Positions 36,230 through 43,235 of a DNA stretch of 64,000 bases are shown piece by piece. A program made the position numbers and the translations under genes. The stretch covers positions 1 to 64,000 of the forward strand of contig CAZUAI010000002.1 in assembly GCA_964617875.1 (NCBI GenBank), read 5' to 3'. The notes beneath the pieces are model-generated. The model was not told the origin of the DNA. It saw nothing but the letters and a program-made list of their open reading frames with translations, and did not search any database. Within the stretch, counting starts at the first letter, position 1. Each line of letters starts with the position of its first letter. The stretch is from CAZMVY01 sp964617875. Its GTDB lineage: Bacteria; Planctomycetota; Phycisphaerae; UBA1845; PWPN01.

Positions 36230-36326
36230 GGGGTCAGGAACCTTTCTTGCCCTGGGCTGGACGCATCCGGGCGTCCACTCCCTGCGAACACGGTGTGGTG
36301 CCTGCCCGGCAAAGGTTCCTGACCCC
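36230..36326. repeat. Palindromic element with TCAGGAACC ends
   Basis: A perfect 16-bp inverted repeat, GGGGTCAGGAACCTTT and AAAGGTTCCTGACCCC, encloses 65 bp with an inner hairpin GGACGC-ATCCGG-GCGTCC. The gap 36143-36490 between htpX and the ACT gene holds this element and no gene. TCAGGAACC-type palindromes are known as RAYT-linked repeats in other genomes. Confidence 0.75.
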
Positions 36327-36490
36327 GTTCGCATATACGGCCATACACCCCGCCGCCCATCATACGATGCAAACTCCGTTCCTGGTCGCGCAAAAACGCA
36401 ACTCGCGGCCGAGTAAGGAGTTGTGGACACGGCAGAGAAGCATGTCCCGCCGTACCGCCTTTCCCCCTGTCAACTCGGCAGAAACCGTCG

Positions 36491-36973
36491 TCAGCCAAGG
36501 CCTTCAAGATGGCCCTGATCGAGCAACTCGAAGTTGTGCAGCTTCAGGGTGCGGGTTGCCATCTCCGCGTCGTCAACCTGAAGGGCGACTGCCGGATGGC
36601 CGCTCGGCTGTACAAGAAGCGGATACGTGTAGTGGATGCTGACCTCGGCCCCCACCAAGGCGGCGTAAAGGCTGAGCAATCCTCGCTTGCCCGGCGGCAA
36701 GACGACCGCGAGCAAGTCGGCTTCGCTTAGCACAAACCCATGCTGGCGAAGGACTTGCGACGCCTTGGCCGGTTCATCGACGATCAGCCGGATGATCGCG
36801 CAGTCCACCGAATTGACGACGGACACGGCGATGATCGCGATATCCGCCTGCTCGAAGAGCTGCGTCAGCTTGAGCAGTTGGCCCACCCGGTTCTCGAGGA
36901 ACACTGACAGTTGGCATACCGTCGGGTAGTCTGAACCCTCTGCGGTTTCGTGGGGCACGCTGGCTCTGGTCAT
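36491..36973 (-). CDS. Tandem ACT-domain protein
   Basis: A 160-residue protein made of two ACT domains, small-molecule sensor folds that usually bind amino acids. The first begins CQLSVFLENRVGQLLKLTQLFEQADIAIIAVSVVNSVDCAIIRLIVDEP. The second covers about residues 90-150 (LLAVVLPPGKRGLLSLYAALVGAEVSIHYTYPLLVQPSGHPAVALQVDD). No catalytic domain is attached. Related stand-alone tandem ACT proteins are annotated as amino-acid-binding proteins next to phenylacetate-CoA ligases, but no such gene is here. GGAG lies 8 nt before the ATG at 36973. It is divergent from dnaK. Confidence 0.85.
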   Translation of the reverse strand: MTRASVPHETAEGSDYPTVCQLSVFLENRVGQLLKLTQLFEQADIAIIAVSVVNSVDCAIIRLIVDEPAKASQVLRQHGFVLSEADLLAVVLPPGKRGLLSLYAALVGAEVSIHYTYPLLVQPSGHPAVALQVDDAEMATRTLKLHNFELLDQGHLEGLG

Positions 36974-37207
36974 AGCGTCAGCTCCAGTTCGCATCCGGAG
37001 TGTGCCAATCCAGGGCGGCCCTCGCTGCCAGGATGACAGGTCCACTCTGCCGGCGAACCCGTGAGGCTAGAATCATAACTCTTTCCATAATCGTATTTTG
37101 CGCGCGTTGTTGCCGCCGTCAGGCCAAGTGGCACCGCCATTGCAGTATCGGATAGCCGTTGGGGTACGCGCCACGTTGCGCCATGATTGAGTGATCGGAG
37201 GACATCG

Positions 37208-39121
37208 ATGTCGAAGATCATTGGAATTGATTTGGGGACGACAAACTCGGTGGTTGCCGTCATGGAGGGCGACCAGCCCAAGGTACTGACAAACGCCCAG
37301 GGCTCGCGGCTCACGCCGTCCGTCGTCGGCTTTACCGACAAAGGCGAGCGGCTTGTCGGCCAGATCGCCCGGCACCAGCAGGTGACGAACCCGACCAACA
37401 CCGTGTTCTCGATCAAGCGGTTCATGGGTCGCCGTCACAACGAGGTACAGGCCGAAGAGAAGATCGTTCCGTACAAGATCGTCGGCGGGCCGGATGAGCT
37501 GGTGAAGGTCGATGTCCGCGGCAAGCAGTACACGCCGCCGGAGATCTCGGCCATGATCCTGCAGGACCTCAAGAAGACGGCGGAAGACTACCTCGGCGAA
37601 AAGGTGGACCGGGCGGTCATCACCGTGCCGGCCTATTTCAACGACTCGCAGCGCCAGGCGACCAAGGACGCCGGCGTGATCGCCGGTCTCAAGGTCGAGC
37701 GGATCATCAACGAGCCGACGGCCGCCGCGCTCGCCTACGGCCTGGAGCGCAAGAAGAACGAGAAGGTCGCCATTTACGATCTCGGCGGCGGGACGTTCGA
37801 CATCTCGATCCTCGACATCGGCGACAACGTCTTCGAGGTCCTCAGCACGAACGGTGACACGCATCTGGGCGGCGACGATTACGATGAGGAGCTGATCAAT
37901 TTCGTCGCGGAGGAGTTCCGCCGGAAGGAAGGCATCGACCTCCGCAAGGACCCGATGGCGCTGCAGCGACTGAAAGAGGCCTGCGAGAAGGCGAAGTGCG
38001 AGCTGTCCACGGTGCAGGAAACCACGATCAACCTGCCGTTCATCACGGCGGACCAGACCGGCCCCAAGCACCTGCAGCAGACGCTCACGCGGTCGAAGTT
38101 CGAGCAGCTCACGCAGCACCTGACCGAACGGACGCGCGGCCCGGTGATGAAGGCCCTGCAGGACGCGAAGCTCTCGCCGAAGGACATCGACGAGGTGGTG
38201 CTGGTCGGCGGCTCGACGCGCACGCCGGCCGTGCAGGCGCTCGTCAAGGAGATCTTCGGCAAGGAGCCGAACAAGAGCATCAACCCGGACGAGGTGGTCG
38301 CGATCGGCGCGGCGATTCAGGGCAGCGTGCTCGCCGGCGAGAAGGACGACATCGTCCTGCTCGACGTGACGCCGCTTTCGCTGGGTGTCGAGACGCTCGG
38401 CGGCGTGATGACGCGCCTGATCGAGCGCAACACGACGATCCCGACGAGCAAGACCGAGATTTTCAGCACCGCCAGCGACAACCAGACCGAGGTGACGATC
38501 CACGTGCTCCAGGGCGAGCGCGAGATGGCCGCCGACAACCGCACGCTGGGCCGGTTCAACCTGACGGGCCTGCCGCCGGCCCCGCGCGGCCTGCCGCAGA
38601 TCGAGGTGACGTTCGACATCGACGCGAACGGCATCCTGAACGTTTCGGCGAAGGACAAGGCGACGGGCAAGGAGCAGAAGATCCGCATCGAATCGAGCAG
38701 CGGCCTGAGCAAGGACGAGATCGAGAAGATGAGGCGCGACGCCGAGTCGCACGCCGCCGAGGACAAGAGGAAGCGCGAAACGGTCGAGGCCCGCAACCGG
38801 GCGGACCAGCTGATCTGGCAGACGGAGCAGACGCTCAAGGAGCACGGCGACAAGGTTCCCGCGGACGAGCGCGGCAAGATCGAGTCGGCGACGAACCAGC
38901 TCAAGGAAGCGATGAAGGGCGACGACGCCAACGCGATCCGGAAGAGCATGGAGGCGCTCATGACCGCGTCACAGACGATCGGCCGGATCCTCTACGAGGA
39001 GGCCGCCAAGAAGGGCGGTGGCCCCGGCACGGCAGGAGCGACGGCAGGCGCCGGCACAGCCGGCGGCGAGAAGAAGAAGGACGACGACGTCATCGACGCG
39101 GAATACGAGGTGAAGGAGTAG
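37208..39121 (+). CDS. dnaK: Molecular chaperone DnaK (Hsp70)
   Basis: ATP-driven chaperone of 637 residues. It opens MSKIIGIDLGTTNSVVAVMEG and includes IYDLGGGTFDISILDIGDNVFEVLSTNGDTHLGGDDYD, the Hsp70 signatures. VLVGGSTRTPAVQALVKEIFGKEPNKSINPDEVVAIGAA and the substrate-binding part DVTPLSLGVETLGGVMTRLIERNTTIPT follow. It ends in the Gly/Ala-rich tail and acidic DVIDAEYEVKE. GGAGG lies 6 nt before the ATG at 37208. Neither grpE nor dnaJ is adjacent, and no CIRCE element was found upstream. REP elements start 20 bp after the stop. Confidence 0.98.
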   Translation: MSKIIGIDLGTTNSVVAVMEGDQPKVLTNAQGSRLTPSVVGFTDKGERLVGQIARHQQVTNPTNTVFSIKRFMGRRHNEVQAEEKIVPYKIVGGPDELVKVDVRGKQYTPPEISAMILQDLKKTAEDYLGEKVDRAVITVPAYFNDSQRQATKDAGVIAGLKVERIINEPTAAALAYGLERKKNEKVAIYDLGGGTFDISILDIGDNVFEVLSTNGDTHLGGDDYDEELINFVAEEFRRKEGIDLRKDPMALQRLKEACEKAKCELSTVQETTINLPFITADQTGPKHLQQTLTRSKFEQLTQHLTERTRGPVMKALQDAKLSPKDIDEVVLVGGSTRTPAVQALVKEIFGKEPNKSINPDEVVAIGAAIQGSVLAGEKDDIVLLDVTPLSLGVETLGGVMTRLIERNTTIPTSKTEIFSTASDNQTEVTIHVLQGEREMAADNRTLGRFNLTGLPPAPRGLPQIEVTFDIDANGILNVSAKDKATGKEQKIRIESSSGLSKDEIEKMRRDAESHAAEDKRKRETVEARNRADQLIWQTEQTLKEHGDKVPADERGKIESATNQLKEAMKGDDANAIRKSMEALMTASQTIGRILYEEAAKKGGGPGTAGATAGAGTAGGEKKKDDDVIDAEYEVKE

Positions 39122-39140
39122 CGCGGGCCGCGCAAGTCAG

Positions 39141-39181
39141 GTAGGGCAGGTCGCAGGCCGCGCAAGCGGCCAAGACCTGCC
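39141..39181 (+). repeat. REP element 1
   Basis: GTAG followed by a hairpin with outer arms GGCAGGTC and GACCTGCC and inner arms GGCCGC-GCAA-GCGGCC. The 5' GTAG is the tetranucleotide recognised by REP transposases in enterobacteria. Confidence 0.85.
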
Positions 39182-39234
39182 TCTTCGCTGTCGGTGGTAT
39201 CGCCCGGAACATCAAGGCCCGCCGAAAAACCGAA

Positions 39235-39356
39235 GTCAGGTAGGGCAGGTCGCCAGACCTGCCTTCTTCGGTGCGGGAAACCAACTCAAACATGCGGCAG
39301 GTCTCGCCGGCCTGGCGGCCGGCCTCGACCCTGCCCTACGTGGGCGTCCCCGCCGG
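39235..39356 (+). repeat. REP pair (BIME), left copy flanking the transposase
   Basis: Contains a forward REP (GTAG at 39240, arms GGCAGGTC/GACCTGCC) and an inverted REP at 39296-39339 ending in CTAC. The 122-bp unit recurs as a direct repeat at 40090-40211 with four differences, bracketing the transposase gene. Confidence 0.9.
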
Positions 39357-39424
39357 CTCGTGCGTCGGCGTCGTTCCGGGCGGACTCGGGCACGCAGGCC
39401 ACGGCCGCGGGCCGCGCAAGTCAG

Positions 39425-39465
39425 GTAGGGCAGGTCGCGGGCCGCGCATGCGGCCAAGACCTGCC
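39425..39465 (+). repeat. REP element 3
   Basis: GTAG, arms GGCAGGTC and GACCTGCC, inner GGCCGC-GCAT-GCGGCC. It differs from REP element 1 at only a few positions and ends 44 bp before the transposase start. The whole gap from dnaK to the transposase (39122-39509) is occupied by these repeats. Confidence 0.85.
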
Positions 39466-39509
39466 TTTTCACGGTTGCATGCCGCCACGCATCGGACTAC
39501 GCTCTTGGC

Positions 39510-40085
39510 ATGCCCAACTACGTGCGATGGCGCAAGCCCGGGGCAATGTTCTTCTTCACGGTGGTCACGCATCATCGCCGCCGTATCCTCACCTCAGACG
39601 CCAGCCGCGCGATACTGCGTCAGGCCCTCATTTATGTGAATGCCCAATTGCCGTTCGACATGCCGGCGTGCGTGTTGCAACCCGACCATCTTCATTGCCT
39701 CTGGGCCCTGCCGCCGGGCGATGAGGACTTTTCGGAACGCTGGCGCAGGATCAAGGAACGGTTCACCCGCGCCTTTCTGGCGAACGGCGGCTGCGATCAG
39801 GCCGTGACCCGCCAGCAGCGTCAACAGGGGCGCCGCGGCGTGTGGCAGCCGCGGTTCTGGGAGCACAGGATCCGCGACGAAGATGACTTCCACCGTCATT
39901 GTGACTACATCCACTACAATCCGGTCAAGCACGGATTGGCGGCCTGCCCGCACGTTTGGCCGTATTCGACGTTCAACGATTGGGTCGGCCGGAGAATGTA
40001 CTCGCCCACGTGGCTTTGCGCGTGCGGCGGCACCAAGCCGGAACCCCCGCAATTCGACGGCCTCGATGACACGGCCATGGAGTGA
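39510..40085 (+). CDS. REP-associated tyrosine transposase (RAYT)
   Basis: Single-strand DNA transposase of the TnpA_REP group, 191 residues, expected to nick at GTAG-bearing REP hairpins. It shows the H-x-H metal motif in QPDHLHCLWALPPGD (H60, H62). The family signature WQPRFWEHRIRDEDDFHRHCDYIHYNPVKHGL follows, with the candidate catalytic tyrosine at 133 or 136. MPNYVRWRKPGAMFFFTVVTHHR is the usual N-terminus. It is surrounded by four REP-bearing segments, two of them a 122-bp direct repeat. All motifs look intact, so it may be active. Confidence 0.93.
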   Translation: MPNYVRWRKPGAMFFFTVVTHHRRRILTSDASRAILRQALIYVNAQLPFDMPACVLQPDHLHCLWALPPGDEDFSERWRRIKERFTRAFLANGGCDQAVTRQQRQQGRRGVWQPRFWEHRIRDEDDFHRHCDYIHYNPVKHGLAACPHVWPYSTFNDWVGRRMYSPTWLCACGGTKPEPPQFDGLDDTAME

Positions 40086-40089
40086 ATCA

Positions 40090-40211
40090 GTCAGGTAGGG
40101 CAGGTCGCCAGACCGGCCTTCTTCGGCGCGGGGAACCAACCCAAACATGCGGCAGGTCTCGCCGGCCTGGCGGCCGGCCTCGACCCTGCCCTACGTGGGC
40201 GTCCCCGCCGG
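40090..40211 (+). repeat. REP pair (BIME), right copy flanking the transposase
   Basis: Forward REP with GTAG at 40095 and inverted REP at 40151-40194. It matches 39235-39356 over 122 bp. One arm is degraded here (GACCGGCC instead of GACCTGCC). It fills the space between the transposase stop and the sigma factor stop. Confidence 0.9.
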
Positions 40212-40221
40212 AGCTTCGGGC

Positions 40222-41133
40222 TCAGAGCGACACGCCCTCTTCGATCAGAAGTTCGTTGAGCTTGCGCAGGGCCTCGTGCTCGATCTGGCGGACGCGCTCG
40301 CGGGTCAGGCCGATCTTCTGTCCGATCTGCTTGAGCGTCAGCGGGCCGCTCGCCTCGTCAATGCCGAACCGCAGACGGAGGATCCGGGCCTCGCGGTCGT
40401 CGATCTGGTCGAGCAGGCGGCGCACGATCTCCGTGTCGGCCTCGTCGAAGGCCATCTCCTTGGGATCGGGCGTCTTCTCGTCCGGGAGCAACTCCGCCAG
40501 CGAGAAGCCGCCTTCGTTGTTGGCGGACTGCTTGTGCGAGGAGAACGCCTTGACGGCACGGCGAATGATCCGCACCTTCTTCTCCGGGAGCTTCATGTGC
40601 TCGGCCATCTCCTGGAGCGTGGGCTGCCGGCCGAGACTGGACTGCAACTCCGTGTTCGCCTGCTTCCACTTGGCGATCATCTCAACCATGTACGCCGGGA
40701 TGTGGATCGGCTGGACGCTGTTGATCAGGGCGCGCTTGATCGACTGCTTGATCCACCAGGCCGCATAGGTGCTGAACCGCGTGTCGCGGACCGGGTCATA
40801 GCCCTCGACCGCCCGCAGGAGGCCAAGGTTCCCCTCCTCAATCAGATCCTGCAGCGGCAGGCCGCGGCTCGCGTAGGCCTTCGCGATCGTCACCACCAGC
40901 CGGAGGTTCGCGCGGATCATCTCGTCGCGGGCCCTGGCGGCATCACGCTCCGCCTGCTCCTTCTCCTCGATGCCCACCTGCTTGCGAAGGAAACGACGCT
41001 GCAGGGTCGCCGCATGCTGAATGATCCGCCCAAGCTCCTTCTCCCGCTCAGGCGTCAGCAGCGGGGCATCATTGATTTCTTTCAGGTACGGCTGTAGCCC
41101 GGATTCCGAGCGAATGGCACGTCTCCTTGGCAT
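40222..41133 (-). CDS. Sigma-70 family RNA polymerase sigma factor (RpoD-like, group 2)
   Basis: A 303-residue sigma factor without region 1.1. It has region 1.2 (QPYLKEINDAPLLTPEREKELGR), region 2 (IRANLRLVVTIAKAYASRGLPLQDLIEEGNLGLLRAVEGYDPVRDTRFSTYAAWWIKQSIKRAL), region 3, and region 4 (LTLKQIGQKIGLTRERVRQIEHEALRKLNELL). The short N-terminus suggests an alternative, RpoS/HrdA-like factor rather than the main RpoD. The start is debatable: the ATG at 41133 lies at the predicted transcript start, while an in-frame ATT at 41115 has a good AAGGAG 7 nt upstream. It is downstream of rpsA with its own promoter. Confidence 0.93.
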   Translation of the reverse strand: MPRRRAIRSESGLQPYLKEINDAPLLTPEREKELGRIIQHAATLQRRFLRKQVGIEEKEQAERDAARARDEMIRANLRLVVTIAKAYASRGLPLQDLIEEGNLGLLRAVEGYDPVRDTRFSTYAAWWIKQSIKRALINSVQPIHIPAYMVEMIAKWKQANTELQSSLGRQPTLQEMAEHMKLPEKKVRIIRRAVKAFSSHKQSANNEGGFSLAELLPDEKTPDPKEMAFDEADTEIVRRLLDQIDDREARILRLRFGIDEASGPLTLKQIGQKIGLTRERVRQIEHEALRKLNELLIEEGVSL

Positions 41134-41140
41134 CTAACTC

Positions 41141-41169
41141 ATTATACGGACGCACGCGGCGTAAGCCAA
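41141..41169 (-). promoter_or_regulatory. Promoter of the sigma factor gene
   Basis: On the minus strand TTGGCT (41169-41164), a 17-bp spacer and a perfect TATAAT (41146-41141). The predicted start is at about 41134, immediately before the annotated ATG at 41133, implying a leaderless message or a later start codon. Confidence 0.75.
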
Positions 41170-41249
41170 TTCCATGGCGCAAACTCGGCGATCTCCGGCG
41201 GCCACGCGGGAACGCCGGCACGTCAACCGCCATCATAGGCTTTCGGCAG

Positions 41250-43061
41250 TTACGCCTCGCTGCTGTCGCTCTCGGAATCCTGATTCTTCGGCTGCCCGAG
41301 CCCGGGGGCCTCGCGCAGCGGGAAGTCCGCGATAATATCGGTCGAAGCCTCGCCCGGGCCGTGCAAACCGCCGCGCCGCGCACGCACCTTGCCGCTGCGG
41401 GGACGGTCATCTTCCGCCAGCCATTCGGCCCGCTTCTTGGACAACCCGATCTTCCGTTCCGCGGGATCGACCTTGAGGATCTTCACCTCGATCTCCTGGC
41501 CGATCTTGACTTCCTGGTGCGGGTCTTCGACCTTGTGATCGGCCAGTTCGCTGACGTGCAGCAGGCCCTCGAGGTCCGGCTCCAGCTCGACGAAGACGCC
41601 GAAGTTGGTGATCTTCGTCACCTTGCCGCGGACGATCTGGCCCGGGATGTACTTGTCGGGCACGGCGCGGAGCCACGGGTCTTCGGTCAACTGCTTCAGG
41701 CCCAGGGCGACGCGCATCTTCTCCTGGTCCACCGACAGCACGACGCACCGGATCGTCTCGCCCTTCTTGAGCACCTCGGACGGGTGGCCGATTTTCTTCG
41801 TCCAGCTCAGGTCCGACACGTGCAGAAGGCCGTCGATGCCTTCCTCGATCTCGACGAACGCGCCGTAGTTCGCCAGGTTGCGGACCTTGCCCTCGACGAT
41901 CGTGTTCGGCGGGTAGCGTTCGGCCACGCGGGTCCACGGATTCGTCTCGGTCTGCTTGATGCCGAGGCTGATCTCCTGCTTGTCCTTGTTGATCTCGAGG
42001 ACGACGACCTCGATCTTGTCGCCGAGGCTCAGCATCTCGGACGGATGGTTGATGCGGCGGGTCCAGCTCATCTCCGAGATGTGCACAAGGCCCTCGACGC
42101 CCGGCTCCAGCTTCACGAAGGCGCCGTAGTTCATGATGTTGACCACCTCGCCCTGGACGTGCGACATGAGCGGGTACTTCTCCTCGACGCGCTCCCACGG
42201 GTTCTCGGCCTTCTGCTTGAGGCCGAGGGCGATCTTCTCCTTCGCGCGATCGACGCTGAGAACCTTGACCTCGACCTGCTGGTCGATCTTCAGCATCTCC
42301 GACGGGTGGTTGATGCGGTCCCAGCTCATGTCGGTGATGTGCAGCAGGCCGTCGATGCCGCCGAGGTCCACGAACGCCCCGAAGTCGGCGATGTTCTTCA
42401 CGGTGCCCGTGCGGATCTGGTTCGGCTCGATCTCGGATAGGAGCTTTTCCTTCGCGGCAAGCCGCTGCTCCTCGATCAGCTTGCGGCGGGAGATCACGAT
42501 GTTGCGGCGGTCGGTGTCGATCTTCAGGACCTTCGCCTCGATCTCGCGGTCGAGGAACTCGTTGATGTCGCCCGGACGGCGGATGTCCACCTGCGACGCG
42601 GGCAGGAACACCGGCACGCCGATGTCCACCAGCAGGCCGCCCTTGATCTTCCGCACGACACGGCCCTTGACCGTATCGCCTTCCTTGCACGTCTGCACGA
42701 TCCGCTGCCAGTTCAGAATCCGGTCGGCCTTGCGCTTCGAGAGCACGACGGTGCCCGTCTCGGACTCCACGGTCTCGAGCAGGACCTCGATCTCGTCGCC
42801 GATGTCGATGCCGCTCGGGTCGTCCCACTCGCTCGTCGGCAGGATGCCTTCGCTCTTGAGGCCCACGTCCACCACGACCTCGTTCCCGAGCACGTTGACG
42901 ATCTTGCCCTTGAGGATGGTCCCGGGCTGAAAGCTCTCGACCGCCTGCTGTGTGGTCGCACCGATGCGGCACGGGTCGAAGTCGCCGCCGAATGCCTCCG
43001 CCAGTTCGTTCAGAATCGCGGATTCGTCGATGTCCAATGAGTTGATCAGGTTCTGGTTCAC
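41250..43061 (-). CDS. rpsA: 30S ribosomal protein S1
   Basis: RNA-binding ribosomal protein with six S1 repeats in 603 residues. The first two are divergent (PGTILKGKIVNVLGNEVVVDVG; EGDTVKGRVVRKIKGGLLVDIG). Four typical ones follow, for example GTVKNIADFGAFVDLGGIDGLLHITDMSWDRINHPSEML. The C-terminal tail is acidic and Arg-rich. I prefer the GTG at 43061 (VNQNLINSLDIDESAILNEL). An in-frame ATG at 43163 adds 34 residues unlike S1, and would sit only about 18 nt from the predicted transcript start. Its ribosome site is weak (GGTAAC), as is common for S1 genes. It lies upstream of the sigma factor. Confidence 0.93.
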   Translation of the reverse strand: MNQNLINSLDIDESAILNELAEAFGGDFDPCRIGATTQQAVESFQPGTILKGKIVNVLGNEVVVDVGLKSEGILPTSEWDDPSGIDIGDEIEVLLETVESETGTVVLSKRKADRILNWQRIVQTCKEGDTVKGRVVRKIKGGLLVDIGVPVFLPASQVDIRRPGDINEFLDREIEAKVLKIDTDRRNIVISRRKLIEEQRLAAKEKLLSEIEPNQIRTGTVKNIADFGAFVDLGGIDGLLHITDMSWDRINHPSEMLKIDQQVEVKVLSVDRAKEKIALGLKQKAENPWERVEEKYPLMSHVQGEVVNIMNYGAFVKLEPGVEGLVHISEMSWTRRINHPSEMLSLGDKIEVVVLEINKDKQEISLGIKQTETNPWTRVAERYPPNTIVEGKVRNLANYGAFVEIEEGIDGLLHVSDLSWTKKIGHPSEVLKKGETIRCVVLSVDQEKMRVALGLKQLTEDPWLRAVPDKYIPGQIVRGKVTKITNFGVFVELEPDLEGLLHVSELADHKVEDPHQEVKIGQEIEVKILKVDPAERKIGLSKKRAEWLAEDDRPRSGKVRARRGGLHGPGEASTDIIADFPLREAPGLGQPKNQDSESDSSEA

Positions 43062-43187
43062 GTTACCGAAGTCCCGGGGCCGACCGCCGACCCGCGCCGG
43101 CGGATTCCGACAATACCCGACAAAAAGAGAAAGCCGATCGGGATACAGCGCGCGCTGCACCATCCGGCCGATCGGTCCGAATCAAGT

Positions 43188-43216
43188 AGTATACTGAAAG
43201 GCCGCCGGGGTGGCAA
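43188..43216 (-). promoter_or_regulatory. Promoter of rpsA
   Basis: On the minus strand TTGCCA (43216-43211), a 17-bp spacer and TATACT (43193-43188). The predicted start near 43181 gives a leader of about 120 nt to the GTG start, long enough for S1 autoregulation. Confidence 0.75.
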
Positions 43217-43235
43217 CCGTGGGCAACCGGGCAGC

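Noticed and set aside
36974..37207. CIRCE element (TTAGCACTC-N9-GAGTGCTAA) or a sigma-32 promoter before dnaK
   Set aside because: Neither pattern was found in the divergent 234-bp region, and no convincing sigma-70 pair could be placed there either.
39122..39509. CRISPR array because of several similar units after dnaK
   Set aside because: Spacers are not of even length, units occur in both orientations and are themselves palindromic with GTAG heads; they are REP/BIME elements.
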